Shown: positions 1 to 10,798, numbered from the stretch's first letter. The stretch is 64,000 bases of DNA from Mycolicibacterium confluentis (GCF_010729895.1 NZ_AP022612.1:2542001-2606000); one strand, 5' to 3'. Numbers and translations are program-made. The notes: generated by a model from the sequence alone, not told the origin.

Positions 1-156
1 GGGCAGGGCCGTGCCCTTGACCTGGGAGCGCTGCTCATAGGCGCGCTGCCGACACGACTGGCGGCAGTACTGGCGACGTCGGCCCATCCCGACGTCCACG
101 GCCGCAAGGTCACGACCACACCAGCGACAGGGCTGGGGGCGGACGCGACGTGCCAT
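1..156 (-). CDS. Conserved small Cys/Arg-rich protein, Rv2049c-like (partial, C-terminus off the window)
   Basis: Reading leftward from an ATG at 156, the frame is open to the window edge for 52 codons. It gives a very basic peptide beginning MARRVRPQPCRWCGRDL, with a later YCRQSCRQRAYEQR stretch. The CxxC and CxxxC-type spacing (PCRWC, QYCRQSC) suggests a small zinc-binding module. Position, immediately upstream of and divergent from rbpA, matches M. tuberculosis Rv2049c, a conserved hypothetical protein. Function is unknown. The 3' end lies beyond base 1, so total length cannot be given. The 135 bases to rbpA are shared upstream DNA. Confidence 0.7.
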   Translation of the reverse strand, partial: MARRVRPQPCRWCGRDLAAVDVGMGRRRQYCRQSCRQRAYEQRSQVKGTALP

Positions 157-224
157 GGCAGTCGACTCTAGCGGGGGCATTGAGGGTTTCCCGGTATCCT
201 TGACAGTCGGGCTGCATCGCGCCG

Positions 225-250
225 GGAACTTCACCCGGCCCGGCTGCGTT
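225..250 (+). promoter_or_regulatory. Possible SigE-type promoter of rbpA
   Basis: GGAAC at 225-229 is followed 17 bases later by CGTT at 247-250. This resembles the mycobacterial extracytoplasmic-function SigE consensus (GGAAC, about 18 bases, CGTT). The gene start at 292 lies a plausible distance downstream. A TTGACA hexamer at 200-205 is a possible housekeeping -35 box, but no convincing -10 follows it. rbpA is stress induced in other mycobacteria, which fits; the assignment rests on motif similarity only. Confidence 0.45.
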
Positions 251-291
251 GATAATCCGCAGGAGTTCTGCGCTGATGAGGAGTGATGACG

Positions 292-630
292 ATGGCTGAT
301 CGTGTCTTGAGGGGTAGTCGCCTCGGAGCCGTGAGCTACGAGACGGACCGCAACCACGACCTGGCGCCGCGTCAGATCGCGCGGTACCGGACCGAGAACG
401 GCGAGGAGTTCGACGTCCCGTTCGCCGACGACGCCGAGATCCCCGGCACCTGGCTGTGCCGCAACGGCCTGGAGGGCACCCTGCTCGAGGGTGACCTGCC
501 CGAGCCGAAGAAGGTCAAGCCGCCCCGCACCCACTGGGACATGCTGCTCGAGCGTCGCTCGGTCGAAGAGCTTGAGGAACTGCTCAAGGAGCGCCTCGAC
601 ATCATCAAGTCGAAGCGCCGGGGCAGCTGA
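292..630 (+). CDS. rbpA: RNA polymerase-binding protein RbpA
   Basis: A 112-residue protein nearly identical to the mycobacterial RbpA I recall (MADRVLRGSRLGAVSYETDR start, RTHWDMLLERRSVEELEELL near the C-terminus). RbpA binds the RNA polymerase beta' subunit and group I/II sigma factors, stabilises the open promoter complex and influences rifampicin response. The N-terminal tail, core barrel, basic linker (EPKKVKPPR, about 74-82) and C-terminal sigma-interaction helix are all present. The ATG at 292 is chosen over the in-frame GTG at 283 because GAGGAG at 278-283 sits at ideal Shine-Dalgarno distance and homologues begin MADRV. It converges with ppm1, leaving only 9 bases between stop codons. 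Confidence 0.96.
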   Translation: MADRVLRGSRLGAVSYETDRNHDLAPRQIARYRTENGEEFDVPFADDAEIPGTWLCRNGLEGTLLEGDLPEPKKVKPPRTHWDMLLERRSVEELEELLKERLDIIKSKRRGS

Positions 631-639
631 CCCCTTCCG

Positions 640-1398
640 CTACCGGTACTGGGCTCCGCGGGCGCGATCCAAGCGCCCGCCGATGCCCCACTGGGCGACC
701 TTCAGCATCGCCTCGCGGATGTTGGACCCGCTCATCTTCGACACCCCGAGTTCACGCTCGGTGAAGGTGATCGGGACTTCAACGACCTTGAAGCCGTTGT
801 TGATGGCGCGCCAGGTCAGATCGATCTGGAAGCAGTAACCCATGGAGTCGACCGCGCTCAGGTCGATCTTCTCCAGCACCTCACGACGATAGGCGCGGTA
901 GCCGGCCGTGATGTCGTGGATGCCCACGCCCAGCAGCACGCGGGAGTATGTGTTGGCGGTCTTCGACAGGATCAGTCGGCGCAGCGGCCAGTTGCGCACC
1001 GTGCCGCCCTCCACATAGCGCGAGCCGATCGCCAGGTCCGCCCCGTCGTCGACCGCGTCAAGCAGGCGATGCAGCTGTTCGGGGGCATGGCTGCCGTCGG
1101 CGTCCATCTCGACCAGGACCGAGTACTCGCGGCCCAGTCCCCACGCGAACCCCGCAAGGTATGCCGCGCCGAGGCCGTCCTTGGCCGTGCGGTGCATGAC
1201 GTGGATGCGATCAGGATCCGCCAGCGACAGGTCGTCGGCGAGTTCTCCGGTGCCATCCGGGCTGCCGTCGTCGACAACGAGGACGTGCACGTCGGGAAGT
1301 GCCGCGTGCACCCGCCCCAGGATGAGCGGGAGGTTTTCGATCTCGTTGTAGGTGGGGATGATCACCAGAGCGCGCTGGCTGGGGCGCTCACTGGTCAT
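640..1398 (-). CDS. ppm1: Polyprenol monophosphomannose synthase Ppm1
   Basis: A 252-residue GT2 family glycosyltransferase that moves mannose from GDP-mannose to polyprenyl phosphate. The product is the mannose donor for later steps of lipomannan/lipoarabinomannan synthesis and protein mannosylation. Visible signatures are the start of the nucleotide-binding fold ([12 protein letters not shown]), [10 protein letters not shown], the DXD-type metal site EMDADGSH, and the Rxx[17 protein letters not shown] region of dolichol-phosphate-mannose synthases. In M. tuberculosis this domain is the C-terminal half of a fusion with Lnt (Rv2051c); here it is a separate gene whose start overlaps the end of lnt by 11 bases, as I recall for M. 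smegmatis. Coupled translation and partnership with Lnt in the membrane are therefore likely. Confidence 0.93.
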   Translation of the reverse strand: MTSERPSQRALVIIPTYNEIENLPLILGRVHAALPDVHVLVVDDGSPDGTGELADDLSLADPDRIHVMHRTAKDGLGAAYLAGFAWGLGREYSVLVEMDADGSHAPEQLHRLLDAVDDGADLAIGSRYVEGGTVRNWPLRRLILSKTANTYSRVLLGVGIHDITAGYRAYRREVLEKIDLSAVDSMGYCFQIDLTWRAINNGFKVVEVPITFTERELGVSKMSGSNIREAMLKVAQWGIGGRLDRARGAQYR

Positions 1399-3250
1399 GT
1401 GGCTCCTTGGGTTCGGTCGTGGGTCCAGTGCTCTTTGCGGTCGGTTGATTCCGGTGTCGGCGCCCTGGACGCATTAACCCTCCATTCTGCCTGATCCGTA
1501 GGACCAGCATCGACAGAGCCGCAATCGCACCCGCTGCCACCAGCACGAACTGGATTGCCGGTCCCCACCTGGTGGCTGGTGTTGCAGAGTTCTTGAGCCG
1601 GATCTGGGTGTCCAGATACGCCGGTTCGAAGAACTCGGTGCGCGCCAGTTCGCGGCCGTCGGGAGCGATGACGGCACTGATGCCGGTGGTCCCGGCGACG
1701 ATGACGTAACGGTCGTGCTCGACGGCACGGGCGCGCGCGAACGCCAACTGCTGGGCACTCATCGTGGCGTCGAAGGTGGCGTTGTTGGTGGGCACGGCGA
1801 TCACCTGGGCGCCGTTGCGCACCGACTGTCGCACGGCCCGGTCGAAGATGACCTCCCAGCAGGTGGCCACCCCCACGGGCACGCCCGCCGCGTTCACCAC
1901 CCCTGAACCAGTCCCCGGCACGAAATAGCCGGCACGGTCGGCGTAGGACGACAGCAGGCGGAAGAACCCGCGCCACGGCAGGTACTCGCCGAACGGTTGC
2001 ACGATCTGCTTGTCGTGCCGCTCCCCCGGTCCGCGCACCGGATCCCACACGATGACGGTGTTGGTGGCGGCCGGATTCTCCGGCGTCCAGTCGGGATGGA
2101 CGACGACCCCGCCGACCAGGATTGGCACGCCGATGGCCCGCGCGGCCACGTCGATGCGGGCCCGCGCGTCCTCGTTGGCGAGCGGATCGATGTCCGAGGA
2201 GTTCTCCGGCCAGATCACGAAGTGCGGTTGTGGCGCCCGGCCCTCGCGCACGTCACGCGCCAGGCGCAGCGTCTCGTTGACGTGGTTGTCGAGCACCGCG
2301 CGGCGCTGTGCGTTGAACTCCAGACCCAGACGGGGCACATTGCCCTGCACCGCCGCGACGGTCACGGTCGGGTCGTCACCCGAACCCGCGCCGGACTGCC
2401 GCACCGCAGGCGTCGCCAGCGCGGTGGCCAACAGCACGATCACGATGCACACCCCCGGGGCCACCACGGCGGGAGGCACCATGTCGCGCTGCGCTCCACG
2501 GTTCCACCACGTGACGAACTCCTGCCCGAGGGCCGCCAGGCTGAAGCCCGCCAACGCGACGGCCACCGACACCAGGGGCACGCCGCCGTACTGCGCCAGC
2601 GGCAGGAACGGGCCCGTCGTCTGACCGAAAGCGACGATGCCCCAGGGGAATCCACCGAAGGGAATGGTGGCCTTGAGCCATTCGGAGACGCCCCAGACGA
2701 GTGCGAACCACACGGGCCACACCGGCAGCGTCCGCACCAGCACCGCCAGCAGTCCGAACAGGGCGGGGAAAAGCGCGCACACCGCGGCCAGCGCGAGCCA
2801 CGGGAACGCACCCACGAGCCCGCTGATCCACGGCAGCAGCGGAATGTAGAAGACAAGTCCGGCCAGATATCCGTATCCGAACCCGCCCGCGAGTGTGGTT
2901 GCGGGCCTGGTCAGCACCCAGGCCAGCGCCACGAACCCGAGCACCGCCGCCCACCACCACGACAACGGCGCGAAGCTCGCACACAGCAGGGCACCCGCCA
3001 CGGTCGAGGCCAGCAGGCGGGGCCAGCGCGGGACGAACCAGTCCCCCGTCCGGCGTCCCCACCGCGTGATCCGGTCACCGAGCGACACCGAGGGCGCGTC
3101 GGGGTCTGGAGCGGAGTCCTCATCGGGCCCAGAGGCGTCCGCGTCGAGGTCCTGGAGATCCTCGTCCTCATCGGTCACGGCCGGGATGATGTCAGTGGTC
3201 TCGGCCTGGGTGGCCGCGAGCTTCTCGTCCCGCTGCGGACGGTCAGCCAT
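1388..3250 (-). CDS. lnt: Apolipoprotein N-acyltransferase Lnt (Ppm2)
   Basis: About 620 residues. A hydrophilic acidic N-terminus (about 1-70) precedes a multi-pass membrane region (about 75-280), then a nitrilase-fold catalytic domain (about 290-530), a last membrane segment and a basic tail. The Glu-Lys-Cys triad is visible as [23 protein letters not shown] and [10 protein letters not shown]. It adds the third acyl chain to the N-terminal cysteine of lipoproteins after Lgt and LspA; lgt is also in this window near 62 kb. In mycobacteria this domain also anchors Ppm1 to the membrane. An ATG at 3262 is an alternative start; both overlap the end of the amidohydrolase gene, so the block is probably one transcript. 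Confidence 0.93.
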   Translation of the reverse strand: MADRPQRDEKLAATQAETTDIIPAVTDEDEDLQDLDADASGPDEDSAPDPDAPSVSLGDRITRWGRRTGDWFVPRWPRLLASTVAGALLCASFAPLSWWWAAVLGFVALAWVLTRPATTLAGGFGYGYLAGLVFYIPLLPWISGLVGAFPWLALAAVCALFPALFGLLAVLVRTLPVWPVWFALVWGVSEWLKATIPFGGFPWGIVAFGQTTGPFLPLAQYGGVPLVSVAVALAGFSLAALGQEFVTWWNRGAQRDMVPPAVVAPGVCIVIVLLATALATPAVRQSGAGSGDDPTVTVAAVQGNVPRLGLEFNAQRRAVLDNHVNETLRLARDVREGRAPQPHFVIWPENSSDIDPLANEDARARIDVAARAIGVPILVGGVVVHPDWTPENPAATNTVIVWDPVRGPGERHDKQIVQPFGEYLPWRGFFRLLSSYADRAGYFVPGTGSGVVNAAGVPVGVATCWEVIFDRAVRQSVRNGAQVIAVPTNNATFDATMSAQQLAFARARAVEHDRYVIVAGTTGISAVIAPDGRELARTEFFEPAYLDTQIRLKNSATPATRWGPAIQFVLVAAGAIAALSMLVLRIRQNGGLMRPGRRHRNQPTAKSTGPTTEPKEPHDQ

Positions 3251-4847
3251 CGATCGACCCATGGATCACCGCACCGCGGTGCACCGTCGCGCGGCAGTGC
3301 GGAAGCGCGGTGTCGGCGTCGAGTCGGGGCAGCGGCGGCACTCGGGAGCCGGGTTCGGTGGACCAGCGCTGCACGGCGTCGGCGGGCGCCGCCACCTCGA
3401 GGTCGGCGGCCTCCCACACGGCGTAGGACGCCGGTGCGCCGGGCGCCAACGTGCCGGTCAGCCCGTCGCGCACACCCGCGGCCCGCCACGCCCCGCGCGT
3501 GGCCGCCGAGAAGGCCGCGCGGGGGGAGATCGAACTTCCGTCGGTGCGGTGCCTGGTCGCTGCGCGGACTCCTGCCCACGGGGCGATCTCGGTCACCGGC
3601 GCGTCTGAGCCGAAGGCGAGTGGCACGCCTTGGGATGCTAACAGCGCAAAGGGGTTGAGCGCCCCGGCTCGACCGATTCCCAGCCGCTGGGCGTACATGC
3701 CGTCGGAGCCGCCCCACAGCGCGTCGAACGCGGGCTGCATGCTGGCGATCACGCCCCACGAGCCGAGCTTGGCGGCCTGTGCGGCGTCAACCATCTCGAG
3801 GTGCTCGAGACGATGTCCGCACCGGGCGACGGCCGCGATGCCGACGTCGGTCACGACCCGTTCGAGCGCGTCGACGACCGTCGATACCGCCCGATCGCCG
3901 ATCACGTGGTACCCCGCCGTCACACCCGCCTCGGTGCATGCCGACAGGTGGGCGAAGACGGCCTCGGGGTCCAGATGGCATGTACCGCAGCCATCGCCGT
4001 CGGCATACGGCTCGTGCAGCCATGCCGTGCGGGATCCCAGGGCCCCGTCGACGAACAGGTCTCCGGCCAGTCCGCGGGCGCCCGTCGCGGCGATCAGGTC
4101 CCGGGCCGCGGCCGCGGTGGTCACCGCCTCACCCCAGTAGCCGGCGATCTCGACGCCGTGCGCGGTGTCGCGCACGGCGTGCCAGTCCTGCAGTCCGCCG
4201 ATCTGCGGTCCCGCGCATTCGTGCACGGCGACCACGCCCGCCGCGGCGAACGCGTCGAGGGCCGTGTGCAGGGCCCGGTCCCGCTGCACCGGGGTCAGCA
4301 ACGCGCGGGCCTCGGCGCGCACCAGGTGATGGGCGTCGGCCGAGAGCGGACCGCCTGCGTCGAAGCCGCCCGAGGTGGCCAGCGCGGGAACCCGGGCCCG
4401 CAGGGCAGTCGACGCCAGCGCGGAGTGCACGTCGACCCGGCTCAGGTAGGCGGGGCGGGCGCCGACCGCGGCGTCGAGTTCAGCGGTCGTGGGCGCGGCA
4501 CCCTCAGCCCAGGCCGTGTCATCCCAGCCGTGTCCCCACACCACACCGTCCGGGTGCGCCGCGGCGAACTCCGAGACCAGGCGCAGGCAGTGCGCCTTGG
4601 AGGTCGCGGCGCGCAGGTCGAGTCCCGCCAGCGTCAGGCCCGTGGCCGTGAGGTGCACATGACTGTCGACGAAGGCCGGCGCGACGAACGCGCCACGCAG
4701 GTCGACCACGCGGGCATCGGGGAACTGGGCGCGGCCCACTTCATCGCTGCCCAGCCACGCGACGACGTCGCCGCGGACGGCAAGGGCGGTCGCATCGGGA
4801 TGGGTGGGGCTGTAGATCCGCCCACCGAGCAGAAGCGTCGTGGTCAC
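3243..4847 (-). CDS. Amidohydrolase family protein (Rv2052c-like, YtcJ-type)
   Basis: A 534-residue metal-dependent hydrolase of the amidohydrolase-3/YtcJ type. The N-terminal beta part leads into the DSHVHL metal motif (about residue 61). Further ligands are expected at [18 protein letters not shown] and HRLEHLEMV, and the late SDAPV aspartate motif is present. The natural substrate is unknown; relatives hydrolyse amides, N-formyl compounds or cyclic ureas. It is encoded between fxsA and lnt, with its stop overlapping lnt by a few bases. The position matches Rv2052c, which I recall as the same length and part of the SigE-responsive envelope-stress group around rbpA. A cytoplasmic location is likely, since there is no signal peptide. 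Confidence 0.85.
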   Translation of the reverse strand: MTTTLLLGGRIYSPTHPDATALAVRGDVVAWLGSDEVGRAQFPDARVVDLRGAFVAPAFVDSHVHLTATGLTLAGLDLRAATSKAHCLRLVSEFAAAHPDGVVWGHGWDDTAWAEGAAPTTAELDAAVGARPAYLSRVDVHSALASTALRARVPALATSGGFDAGGPLSADAHHLVRAEARALLTPVQRDRALHTALDAFAAAGVVAVHECAGPQIGGLQDWHAVRDTAHGVEIAGYWGEAVTTAAAARDLIAATGARGLAGDLFVDGALGSRTAWLHEPYADGDGCGTCHLDPEAVFAHLSACTEAGVTAGYHVIGDRAVSTVVDALERVVTDVGIAAVARCGHRLEHLEMVDAAQAAKLGSWGVIASMQPAFDALWGGSDGMYAQRLGIGRAGALNPFALLASQGVPLAFGSDAPVTEIAPWAGVRAATRHRTDGSSISPRAAFSAATRGAWRAAGVRDGLTGTLAPGAPASYAVWEAADLEVAAPADAVQRWSTEPGSRVPPLPRLDADTALPHCRATVHRGAVIHGSIDG

Positions 4848-4883
4848 GGAAGAAGAACGTACTTGGCGAACCTGGGGCCGTGG

Positions 4884-5375
4884 TTATTCGGGTTTCGGCG
4901 TGATCGCCGGACCGGCCGGTCCGCTGGTCTTCGGCCCGTCGTGAACGTCCACGACCTCGCCGTCGATGACCTCACCGTTGGCGAAGCCGTTGGCGTAGCC
5001 GGGCCTGGCCGGCACGAAGACAACACCTCGTGAGATCGCGCGCGCGGCCACCACGCGGGCCAACGGACGCATCAGTGACCTCGTCGGCGGGGCCAGCATG
5101 AGGAGCCCCGCGAGGCTGGTCACGAGGCCGGGGATGACGACCAGCACCGAGCCGAGGCCGACGAGGGCGCTGTCGGTCACCTGAGCGGCCGGATCGCGCA
5201 GCCTCTGCTGCAGGGCGACGATCTGGCGACGCAGCTGCGAGCCCGCCAGTGCCAAGCCCAGCAGGAACGCGCCGATCAACGCCAGCACGGTCCAGCCGAA
5301 GCCGATGGTGGCCGTCAGAGCGACGATCACCGCCATCTCGACGACCGCATACAGAAGGAACAGCCGCATCACCAT
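4884..5375 (-). CDS. fxsA: FxsA family membrane protein
   Basis: A 163-residue protein with two N-terminal hydrophobic helices (about 3-25 and 27-47), a charged connector (QLRRQIVALQQRL), a third hydrophobic stretch with a GLGSVLVVIPGLVTSLAGLLML-type core (over about 73-93), and a soluble C-terminus. This matches FxsA/Rv2053c. E. coli FxsA was linked to suppression of phage T7 exclusion; its mycobacterial role is unknown. It is transcribed toward the amidohydrolase gene (36-base gap) and lies 34 bases from the F420-type gene on its other side, so co-transcription with both is plausible. A start at the second methionine (two codons on) is possible. Confidence 0.88.
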   Translation of the reverse strand: MVMRLFLLYAVVEMAVIVALTATIGFGWTVLALIGAFLLGLALAGSQLRRQIVALQQRLRDPAAQVTDSALVGLGSVLVVIPGLVTSLAGLLMLAPPTRSLMRPLARVVAARAISRGVVFVPARPGYANGFANGEVIDGEVVDVHDGPKTSGPAGPAITPKPE

Positions 5376-5409
5376 GGTCGGTCAACGAACCGGACGGTGT
5401 GGAGGTTCC

Positions 5410-5793
5410 TCACGCGGGCTGCACTTCGATGGCGCTGTGCACCTTGTCGACGCCACCGCGGACCAGGGTGTGCGGCAGCCACCACCAGGCGTGCCACCAG
5501 TACCGGCGGGTGATCAGGTCATAGACGCGGCGGGTCTCCGATTTGGGCAGGTTGCGGGCGACGGCCTCCACGGGTTCGCCCTTCGGTTTCCCCAACGCCG
5601 TCGACTTCTGGATGGTCACCCGCGGTGTGTTGTTGATCCGCTTGGTCTTCCACGACCCGTCATCGGTGATGATCAGCAGTTTGTCGCCGCGCGGCACACC
5701 CCAGACCGCGGTCGGCTTGGGCCGTCCGTCCTTGGTGAACGTGGTCAGCAGCAGATACTTCGCGCCCGCGACCTCACGGAACGTCGGCGCCAC
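5410..5793 (-). CDS. PPOX-class split-barrel F420-dependent oxidoreductase (Rv2061c family), copy 1
   Basis: A 127-residue split beta-barrel protein of the PPOX/F420-dependent type. It has the family opening AGAKYLLLTTFTKDGRPK, then a cofactor-contacting strand KLLIITDDGSWKTKRI and RVTIQ. By family it should use deazaflavin F420 or a flavin to reduce an unidentified substrate. It is a tandem paralogue of the next gene: both share LLTTFTKDGRPKPT, SWK.KRI.NTPRVTI and the late RRY motif. The start is GTG at 5793, three bases after the stop of its neighbour, so the pair is translated from one message together with cobN. A biosynthetic link to corrinoids is an inference from context only. Confidence 0.85.
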   Translation of the reverse strand: MAPTFREVAGAKYLLLTTFTKDGRPKPTAVWGVPRGDKLLIITDDGSWKTKRINNTPRVTIQKSTALGKPKGEPVEAVARNLPKSETRRVYDLITRRYWWHAWWWLPHTLVRGGVDKVHSAIEVQPA

Positions 5794-5796
5794 GGC

Positions 5797-6174
5797 TCAC
5801 GCCGCCTTGATGACCAGGGCCACGTTCTTCTTCATGCCGCCGCGCAGTTTGGAGAAGAAATTGAACGCCTTGCCCATCAGGCCGTACCGGCGGCCGATGG
5901 CGTCGTAGGCATCCCCGGCGCGGGCGGCGTCGATGCTGGCGATGGCCTCCACGGCCTCACTCTTGACGTTGCCGCGCATATCGCAGCGCGCGATCGTGAC
6001 CCGTGGGGTGTTGCGGATGCGTTTGACCTTCCAGGAGTCGGCGCCGGTGATGACGATCAAGCCATCACCGTCCGGCGCCGCCCAGATGGGCGTGGGTTTG
6101 GGCCGCCCGTCCTTGGTGAACGTGGTCAGCAGGATGTATTCGGACCCGGCGATGTCGGTGAAGGTCAGAGCCAT
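5797..6174 (-). CDS. PPOX-class split-barrel F420-dependent oxidoreductase (Rv2061c family), copy 2
   Basis: A 125-residue protein beginning MALTFTDIAGSEYILLTTF, paralogous to the gene at 5410-5793 and the closer match to Rv2061c, which sits beside cobN in M. tuberculosis. The expected fold is a homodimeric split barrel binding F420/FMN at the dimer edge. The ATG at 6174 is chosen because it matches the family start; the reading frame stays open much further upstream but only as antisense of cobN. It lies 17 bases downstream of the cobN stop and 3 bases upstream of its paralogue. The substrate is unknown. Confidence 0.86.
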   Translation of the reverse strand: MALTFTDIAGSEYILLTTFTKDGRPKPTPIWAAPDGDGLIVITGADSWKVKRIRNTPRVTIARCDMRGNVKSEAVEAIASIDAARAGDAYDAIGRRYGLMGKAFNFFSKLRGGMKKNVALVIKAA

Positions 6175-6191
6175 GTCTGCCAACCTAGCGG

Positions 6192-9100
6192 TCAGCCCTC
6201 GAGATCGCCCTCGGTCTCGAGAAGCACCTGCCTCAGGCCGTCGAGCGTGTTCTGTTCCGGTTCCGCCCACATGCCGCGCTGCACGGCCTCCAGGAGTCGT
6301 TCGGCCATCCCGTGCAGCGCCCACGGATTGGATTCGGACATGAACTTGCGGTTCTCCGGATCCAGGACGTAGCTGGAGGTCAGCTGCTCGTACATCCAGT
6401 CGGCCATCACGTGGGCCGTCGCGTCGTAGCCGAACAGGTAGTCGACCGTGGCGGCCATCTCGAAGGCACCCTTGTAGCCGTGCCTGCGCATCGCGTTGAT
6501 CCAGCGTGGGTTGACCACCCGGGCGCGGAAGACGCGGGTGGTCTCCTCCGACAGGGTCCGTGTGCGCACCGCGTCGGGACGGGTGTTGTCGCCGATGTAG
6601 GCCGCGGGATCCTTCCCGGTCAGCGCGCGCACCGTGGCGACCATGCCGCCGTGGTACTGGAAGTAGTCGTCGGAGTCGGCGATGTCGTGCTCGCGGGTGT
6701 CGGTGTTCTTGGCGGCCACCACGATCCGGCGGTAGGCGCGGTTCATGTCCTCGGTCGCCGGGGCGCCGTCGAGGTCGCGGCCGTAGGCGAACCCGCCCCA
6801 CGCGGTGTACACCTGCGCCAGATCGTTGTCGTCGCGCCAGTTGCGGCTGTCGATCAACTGCAGCAGGCCCGCACCGTAGGTGCCCGGCTTGGACCCGAAG
6901 ATCCGGGTCGTCGCGCGCCGGTTGTCACCGTGCTCGGCCAGGTCGGCGCTCGCATGCGCGCGGACGAAGTTCTGGTCGTCGGGTTCGTCGAGGGCAGCCA
7001 CCAACTGGACCGCGTCGTCGAGCATGGTGACCACGTGCGGGAAGGCGTCCCGGAAGAAGCCCGAAATACGCACCGTGACGTCGATGCGGGGCCGACCCAG
7101 TTCGGCCAGCGTGATGGCCTCGAGGTCCACCACCCGGCGCGAGGCCTCATCCCACACCGGGCGGACGCCGAGCAGGGCCAGCACCTCGGCGATGTCGTCA
7201 CCGGACGTGCGCATGGCCGAGGTCCCCCACACCGACAGGCCCACCGACTCCGGCCACCGGCCGTGATCCTCGCGGTAACGGTTCAACAGCGAATCAGCCA
7301 TCGCCACACCGGTTTCCCAGGCCAGCCGGGACGGCACCGCCTTGGGGTCCACCGAATAGAAGTTGCGTCCGGTCGGCAAGACGTTGACCAGTCCGCGCAG
7401 CGGCGAACCCGACGGTCCCGCGGCGATGAACCGGCCGTCGAGGGCCCGCAGCACCTGCTCGATCTCACACGAGGTGCCGGCGAGGCGGGGCACCACCTCG
7501 TTGGCCGCGAAGCGCAGCACAGCCGCGACGTCCGCGTCGTCGGTCAGCGAGTCCACCACCGCGGCGTCCCAGCCCGAAGCCTGAAGGGCCGCAACGAGTT
7601 CGCGGGCCTTGGCCTCCGCGGCGTCCACCGAGATCCGGGAGTCCTCACCGTCCTCGGCCAGGCCCAGGGCCTGCCGCAGCCCGGGTACGGACTGCTCGCC
7701 GCCGAACAGTTGGCGGGCCCGCAGCATCGCGAGCACGAGGTCGAGTTCCACCTCACCCTCGGGGCGCTGGCCCAGGATGTGCAGGCCGTCACGAATCTGC
7801 ACATCCTTGATCTCGCAGAGCCACCCGTCGACGTGCAGAAGCATGTCGTCGAACGAGTCCTCGTCGGGCCTGTCGGCCAATCCGAGGTCGTGGTCCATCT
7901 TCGCCGCGCGCATGAGCGTCCAGATCTGCTGCCGGATGGCGGGCAGCTTGCCCGGGTCGAGTGCGGAGATGTTCGAGTGCTCGTCGAGCAGTTGTTCCAA
8001 TCGGGCGATGTCGCCGTAGCTTTCGGCGCGCGCCATCGGCGGGATGAGGTGGTCGACCAGCACCGCGTGCGCCCGGCGCTTGGCCTGTGTGCCCTCGCCG
8101 GGATCGTTGACCAGGAACGGATAGATCAACGGCAGGTCCCCCAGCGCCGCGTCGGCGCCGCAGGCCGCCGACAGCCCCAGGGTCTTGCCGGGCAGCCATT
8201 CGAGGTTGCCGTGCTTGCCGATGTGGACCGCGGCGTCGGCGCCGAACTTCGTGTCGATCCAGCGGTAGGCCGCCAGGTAGTGGTGGCTGGGGGGCAGATC
8301 CGGATCGTGGTAGATCGCCACCGGGTTCTCGCCGAACCCGCGGGGTGGCTGCACCATGAGCACGACGTTGCCGAACTGCATTGCCGCGACCACGATCTCG
8401 CCCTGCGGGTCGTTGCTGCGGTCGACGAACAGTTCACCCGGCGGCGGGCCCCAGTGCTCGACCACCGCGTCGGAGAGTTCGGCGGGCAGCGTGGCGAACC
8501 ACTCCCGGTATTCGGACGCCGAGACCCGGACGGGATTGGACTCCAACTGCTCGGCGGTGAGCCAGTCGGGGTCCTGACCGCCGCGTTCGATCAGGGCGTG
8601 GACCAGCGCATCGCCGTCCCCCGCCGCCAGGCCCGGGACGTCGCCGATGACGTAGCCCGCGTCGCTCATCGCCCGCAGCAGGGCGACCGCGCTGGCCGGG
8701 GTGTCCAGGCCCACCGCGTTGCCGATGCGGGCGTGCTTGGTCGGATATGCCGAGAAGATCAGGGCGACCCGCTTGTCGGCGGGTGCGACGTGGCGCAGCC
8801 TGGCGTGGCGCACCGCCAGGCCCGCGACGCGCGCGCAGCGCTCCGGGTCGGCCGCGTAGGTGATCAATCCCTCCTGGTCGATCTCCTTGAACGAGAACGG
8901 CACCGTCACGATGCGGCCGTCGAATTCGGGGACGGCGACCTGGGTCGCGACATCCAGTGGGCTCAGCCCGTCGTCATTGGCCTCCCACTGCGCACGGGGT
9001 GACGTCAGACACAGCCCCTGCAGGATCGGGATGTCCAGGGCCGCAAGGTGTTCGACGTTCCAGCTGTCGTCGTCACCACCGGCTGAGGCGGTCGCGGGCC

Positions 9101-9785
9101 GCGCGCCGCCCGCGGCCAGCACGGTCACGACCATCGCGTCGGCGCTGCGCAGGCGCTCGAGCAGTTCGGCCGGTGCGGTGCGCAGTGACGCGCAGAACAG
9201 CGGCAGCGGGCGGCCGCCGGCGTTCTCGATCGCATCACACAGCGCGTGGATGTAGGCGGTGTTGCCGGCCAACTGCTGGGCGCGGTAATAGAGCACCGCG
9301 ACGGTGGGGCCGTTCGATTCCGATGCCGGCCGGGCGAGCTCACCCCAGCTGGGCATCTCGGCGGGCGGGTCGAAACCGACGCCGGTCATCAGCACGGTGT
9401 CCGACAGGAACGCGTGCAGGTTGGCCAGGTTGTCCACGCCGCCCTGGGCCAGATAGAGGTGCGCCTGCACCGCGATGCCCGCGGGCACGGTCGAGCGTTC
9501 CATCAGGTCGGCATCGGGCGCCTGCTCACCGCTGATCACCACGGTCGGCACGCCGCTGGCCACCACCGCGTCGATGCCCTCCTCCCAGGCGCGGTAGCCG
9601 CCCAGGATGCGCACCACCGCGACGTCGACGCCGTCGAGCAGTGCCGCGAGTTCTGAGGCCAGGTCGGACTCCAGCAGTCTGCTCGGATTGGCCCACCTGT
9701 AGTTCCGCCCGCTCTCACGGGCGGTGATCAGGTCAGTGTCAGAGGTGGACAGCAGCAGGACGGTCGGCGAGGAGTCGGTCGGCAC
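6192..9785 (-). CDS. cobN: Cobaltochelatase subunit CobN
   Basis: About 1197 residues, the large subunit of the aerobic-type ATP-dependent cobalt chelatase that inserts Co(II) into hydrogenobyrinic acid a,c-diamide, working with CobS and CobT or a ChlI/D-like AAA pair encoded elsewhere. The full-length BchH/CobN architecture is visible: [14 protein letters not shown] (metal-chelatase core), [20 protein letters not shown] and the C-terminal [12 protein letters not shown] and [14 protein letters not shown] blocks. The start is taken at GTG 9785 by agreement with Rv2062c (VP...[12 protein letters not shown]); an ATG at 9803 is possible. It is divergent from the dioxygenase gene; the 83 bases between starts hold both promoters. 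I found no cobalamin riboswitch there. Confidence 0.95.
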   Translation of the reverse strand: MPTDSSPTVLLLSTSDTDLITARESGRNYRWANPSRLLESDLASELAALLDGVDVAVVRILGGYRAWEEGIDAVVASGVPTVVISGEQAPDADLMERSTVPAGIAVQAHLYLAQGGVDNLANLHAFLSDTVLMTGVGFDPPAEMPSWGELARPASESNGPTVAVLYYRAQQLAGNTAYIHALCDAIENAGGRPLPLFCASLRTAPAELLERLRSADAMVVTVLAAGGARPATASAGGDDDSWNVEHLAALDIPILQGLCLTSPRAQWEANDDGLSPLDVATQVAVPEFDGRIVTVPFSFKEIDQEGLITYAADPERCARVAGLAVRHARLRHVAPADKRVALIFSAYPTKHARIGNAVGLDTPASAVALLRAMSDAGYVIGDVPGLAAGDGDALVHALIERGGQDPDWLTAEQLESNPVRVSASEYREWFATLPAELSDAVVEHWGPPPGELFVDRSNDPQGEIVVAAMQFGNVVLMVQPPRGFGENPVAIYHDPDLPPSHHYLAAYRWIDTKFGADAAVHIGKHGNLEWLPGKTLGLSAACGADAALGDLPLIYPFLVNDPGEGTQAKRRAHAVLVDHLIPPMARAESYGDIARLEQLLDEHSNISALDPGKLPAIRQQIWTLMRAAKMDHDLGLADRPDEDSFDDMLLHVDGWLCEIKDVQIRDGLHILGQRPEGEVELDLVLAMLRARQLFGGEQSVPGLRQALGLAEDGEDSRISVDAAEAKARELVAALQASGWDAAVVDSLTDDADVAAVLRFAANEVVPRLAGTSCEIEQVLRALDGRFIAAGPSGSPLRGLVNVLPTGRNFYSVDPKAVPSRLAWETGVAMADSLLNRYREDHGRWPESVGLSVWGTSAMRTSGDDIAEVLALLGVRPVWDEASRRVVDLEAITLAELGRPRIDVTVRISGFFRDAFPHVVTMLDDAVQLVAALDEPDDQNFVRAHASADLAEHGDNRRATTRIFGSKPGTYGAGLLQLIDSRNWRDDNDLAQVYTAWGGFAYGRDLDGAPATEDMNRAYRRIVVAAKNTDTREHDIADSDDYFQYHGGMVATVRALTGKDPAAYIGDNTRPDAVRTRTLSEETTRVFRARVVNPRWINAMRRHGYKGAFEMAATVDYLFGYDATAHVMADWMYEQLTSSYVLDPENRKFMSESNPWALHGMAERLLEAVQRGMWAEPEQNTLDGLRQVLLETEGDLEG

Positions 9786-9868
9786 CCCCCATTCGTACCC
9801 CATGGCTGTGCGGCAGTTCGGTTCACCCTGCACCAAAGGCTGGGGTCAGCCCATGCTTGGCGACCACC

Positions 9869-10798
9869 ATGAAATCCATGTCCTCAACCCTGCGCGTGAC
9901 CAGACTCGGGGCCAACATCGGCGCCCGGGTGGAAGGTGTCCGGCTCTCCGACAATCTCAGCGACACCACGGTCGCGGCCGTGAACGCGGCGCTGCTGGAG
10001 CACAAGGTGCTGTTCTTCCGTGGCCAGCACGACCTCGACGACGACGGTCAGGCGGCCTTCGCGAGCAGGCTCGGCGTCCTGACGGCCTCCCATCCGACCG
10101 TGACTTCGCGCGGCACGCGCGTGTTGCCGATCGACTCGCGCTACGACAAGGCCAACAGCTGGCACACCGACGTCACGTTCGTCGACCGCATCCCGAAGGC
10201 CTCGCTGCTGCGCGCGATCACGCTGCCCAGCTACGGCGGCACCACCACGTGGGCCTCCACCCAAGCCGCCTACGACCAGTTGCCCGCTCCGCTCAAGGCG
10301 CTCACGGAGAACCTGTGGGCCGTGCACACCAACGCCTATGACTACATCCGCTACGACGGCGACGACGTCGGCAGGTCCGATGAGGAGCGGGAGTACCGGC
10401 AGGAGTTCGAGTCCGAAACGTTTGAGACCGAACACCCCGTGGTCCGGATCCATCCTGAGACCGGCCGTCGGGTACTGCTGCTCGGGCACTTCGTCAGGCG
10501 TTTCGTCGGCCTGGGTGGCTTCGAGTCGGCGACCCTGCTGAACCTGCTGCAGGAGCGCGTGACCCGGTTGGAGAACACCGTGCGCTGGTCCTGGGAGCCC
10601 GGCGACGTGGCGCTGTGGGACAACCGCGCCACGCAGCACTACGCCGTAGCCGACTACGACGATCAACACCGCCGGTTGAGCCGCATCACGCTGGCCGGCG
10701 ACATCCCCGTCGACATCCACGGCAGGCGCTCCCGGGTGATCATCGGCGACGCGTCGCGGTACTCCCCGGTGGTCGAGCCTGTGGCACTGGCCGGCTGA
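9869..10798 (+). CDS. TauD/AtsK-type Fe(II)/2-oxoglutarate dioxygenase
   Basis: About 309 residues. The iron facial triad is visible as WHTDVTF (His and Asp) and TQHYAVADY (distal His), with the 2-oxoglutarate-binding arginine in [11 protein letters not shown]. Family members open C-S or C-O bonds of taurine, alkyl sulfates or aryloxyalkanoates; M. tuberculosis Rv3406 of this family cleaves alkyl sulfates. The substrate here cannot be read from sequence. It sits between divergent cobN and cobG, where M. tuberculosis carries a small unrelated pair, so this may be a local insertion. The start could also be ATG 9878. The stop is 22 bases before cobG, so both may share a message. Confidence 0.88.
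   Translation: MKSMSSTLRVTRLGANIGARVEGVRLSDNLSDTTVAAVNAALLEHKVLFFRGQHDLDDDGQAAFASRLGVLTASHPTVTSRGTRVLPIDSRYDKANSWHTDVTFVDRIPKASLLRAITLPSYGGTTTWASTQAAYDQLPAPLKALTENLWAVHTNAYDYIRYDGDDVGRSDEEREYRQEFESETFETEHPVVRIHPETGRRVLLLGHFVRRFVGLGGFESATLLNLLQERVTRLENTVRWSWEPGDVALWDNRATQHYAVADYDDQHRRLSRITLAGDIPVDIHGRRSRVIIGDASRYSPVVEPVALAG

Noticed and set aside
1997..3658. Long plus-strand open frame opposite lnt and the amidohydrolase
   Set aside because: It has Arg/Pro/His-rich composition, no recognisable domain, and two well-recognised genes on the other strand. Such antisense frames are a product of high GC; the same applies to those at 22502-23935, 32546-33985 and 56696-58342.
9786..9868. Cobalamin riboswitch upstream of cobN or cobG
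   Set aside because: The space is too short and lacks the B12-box-like core; the 22 bases before cobG are also too few.
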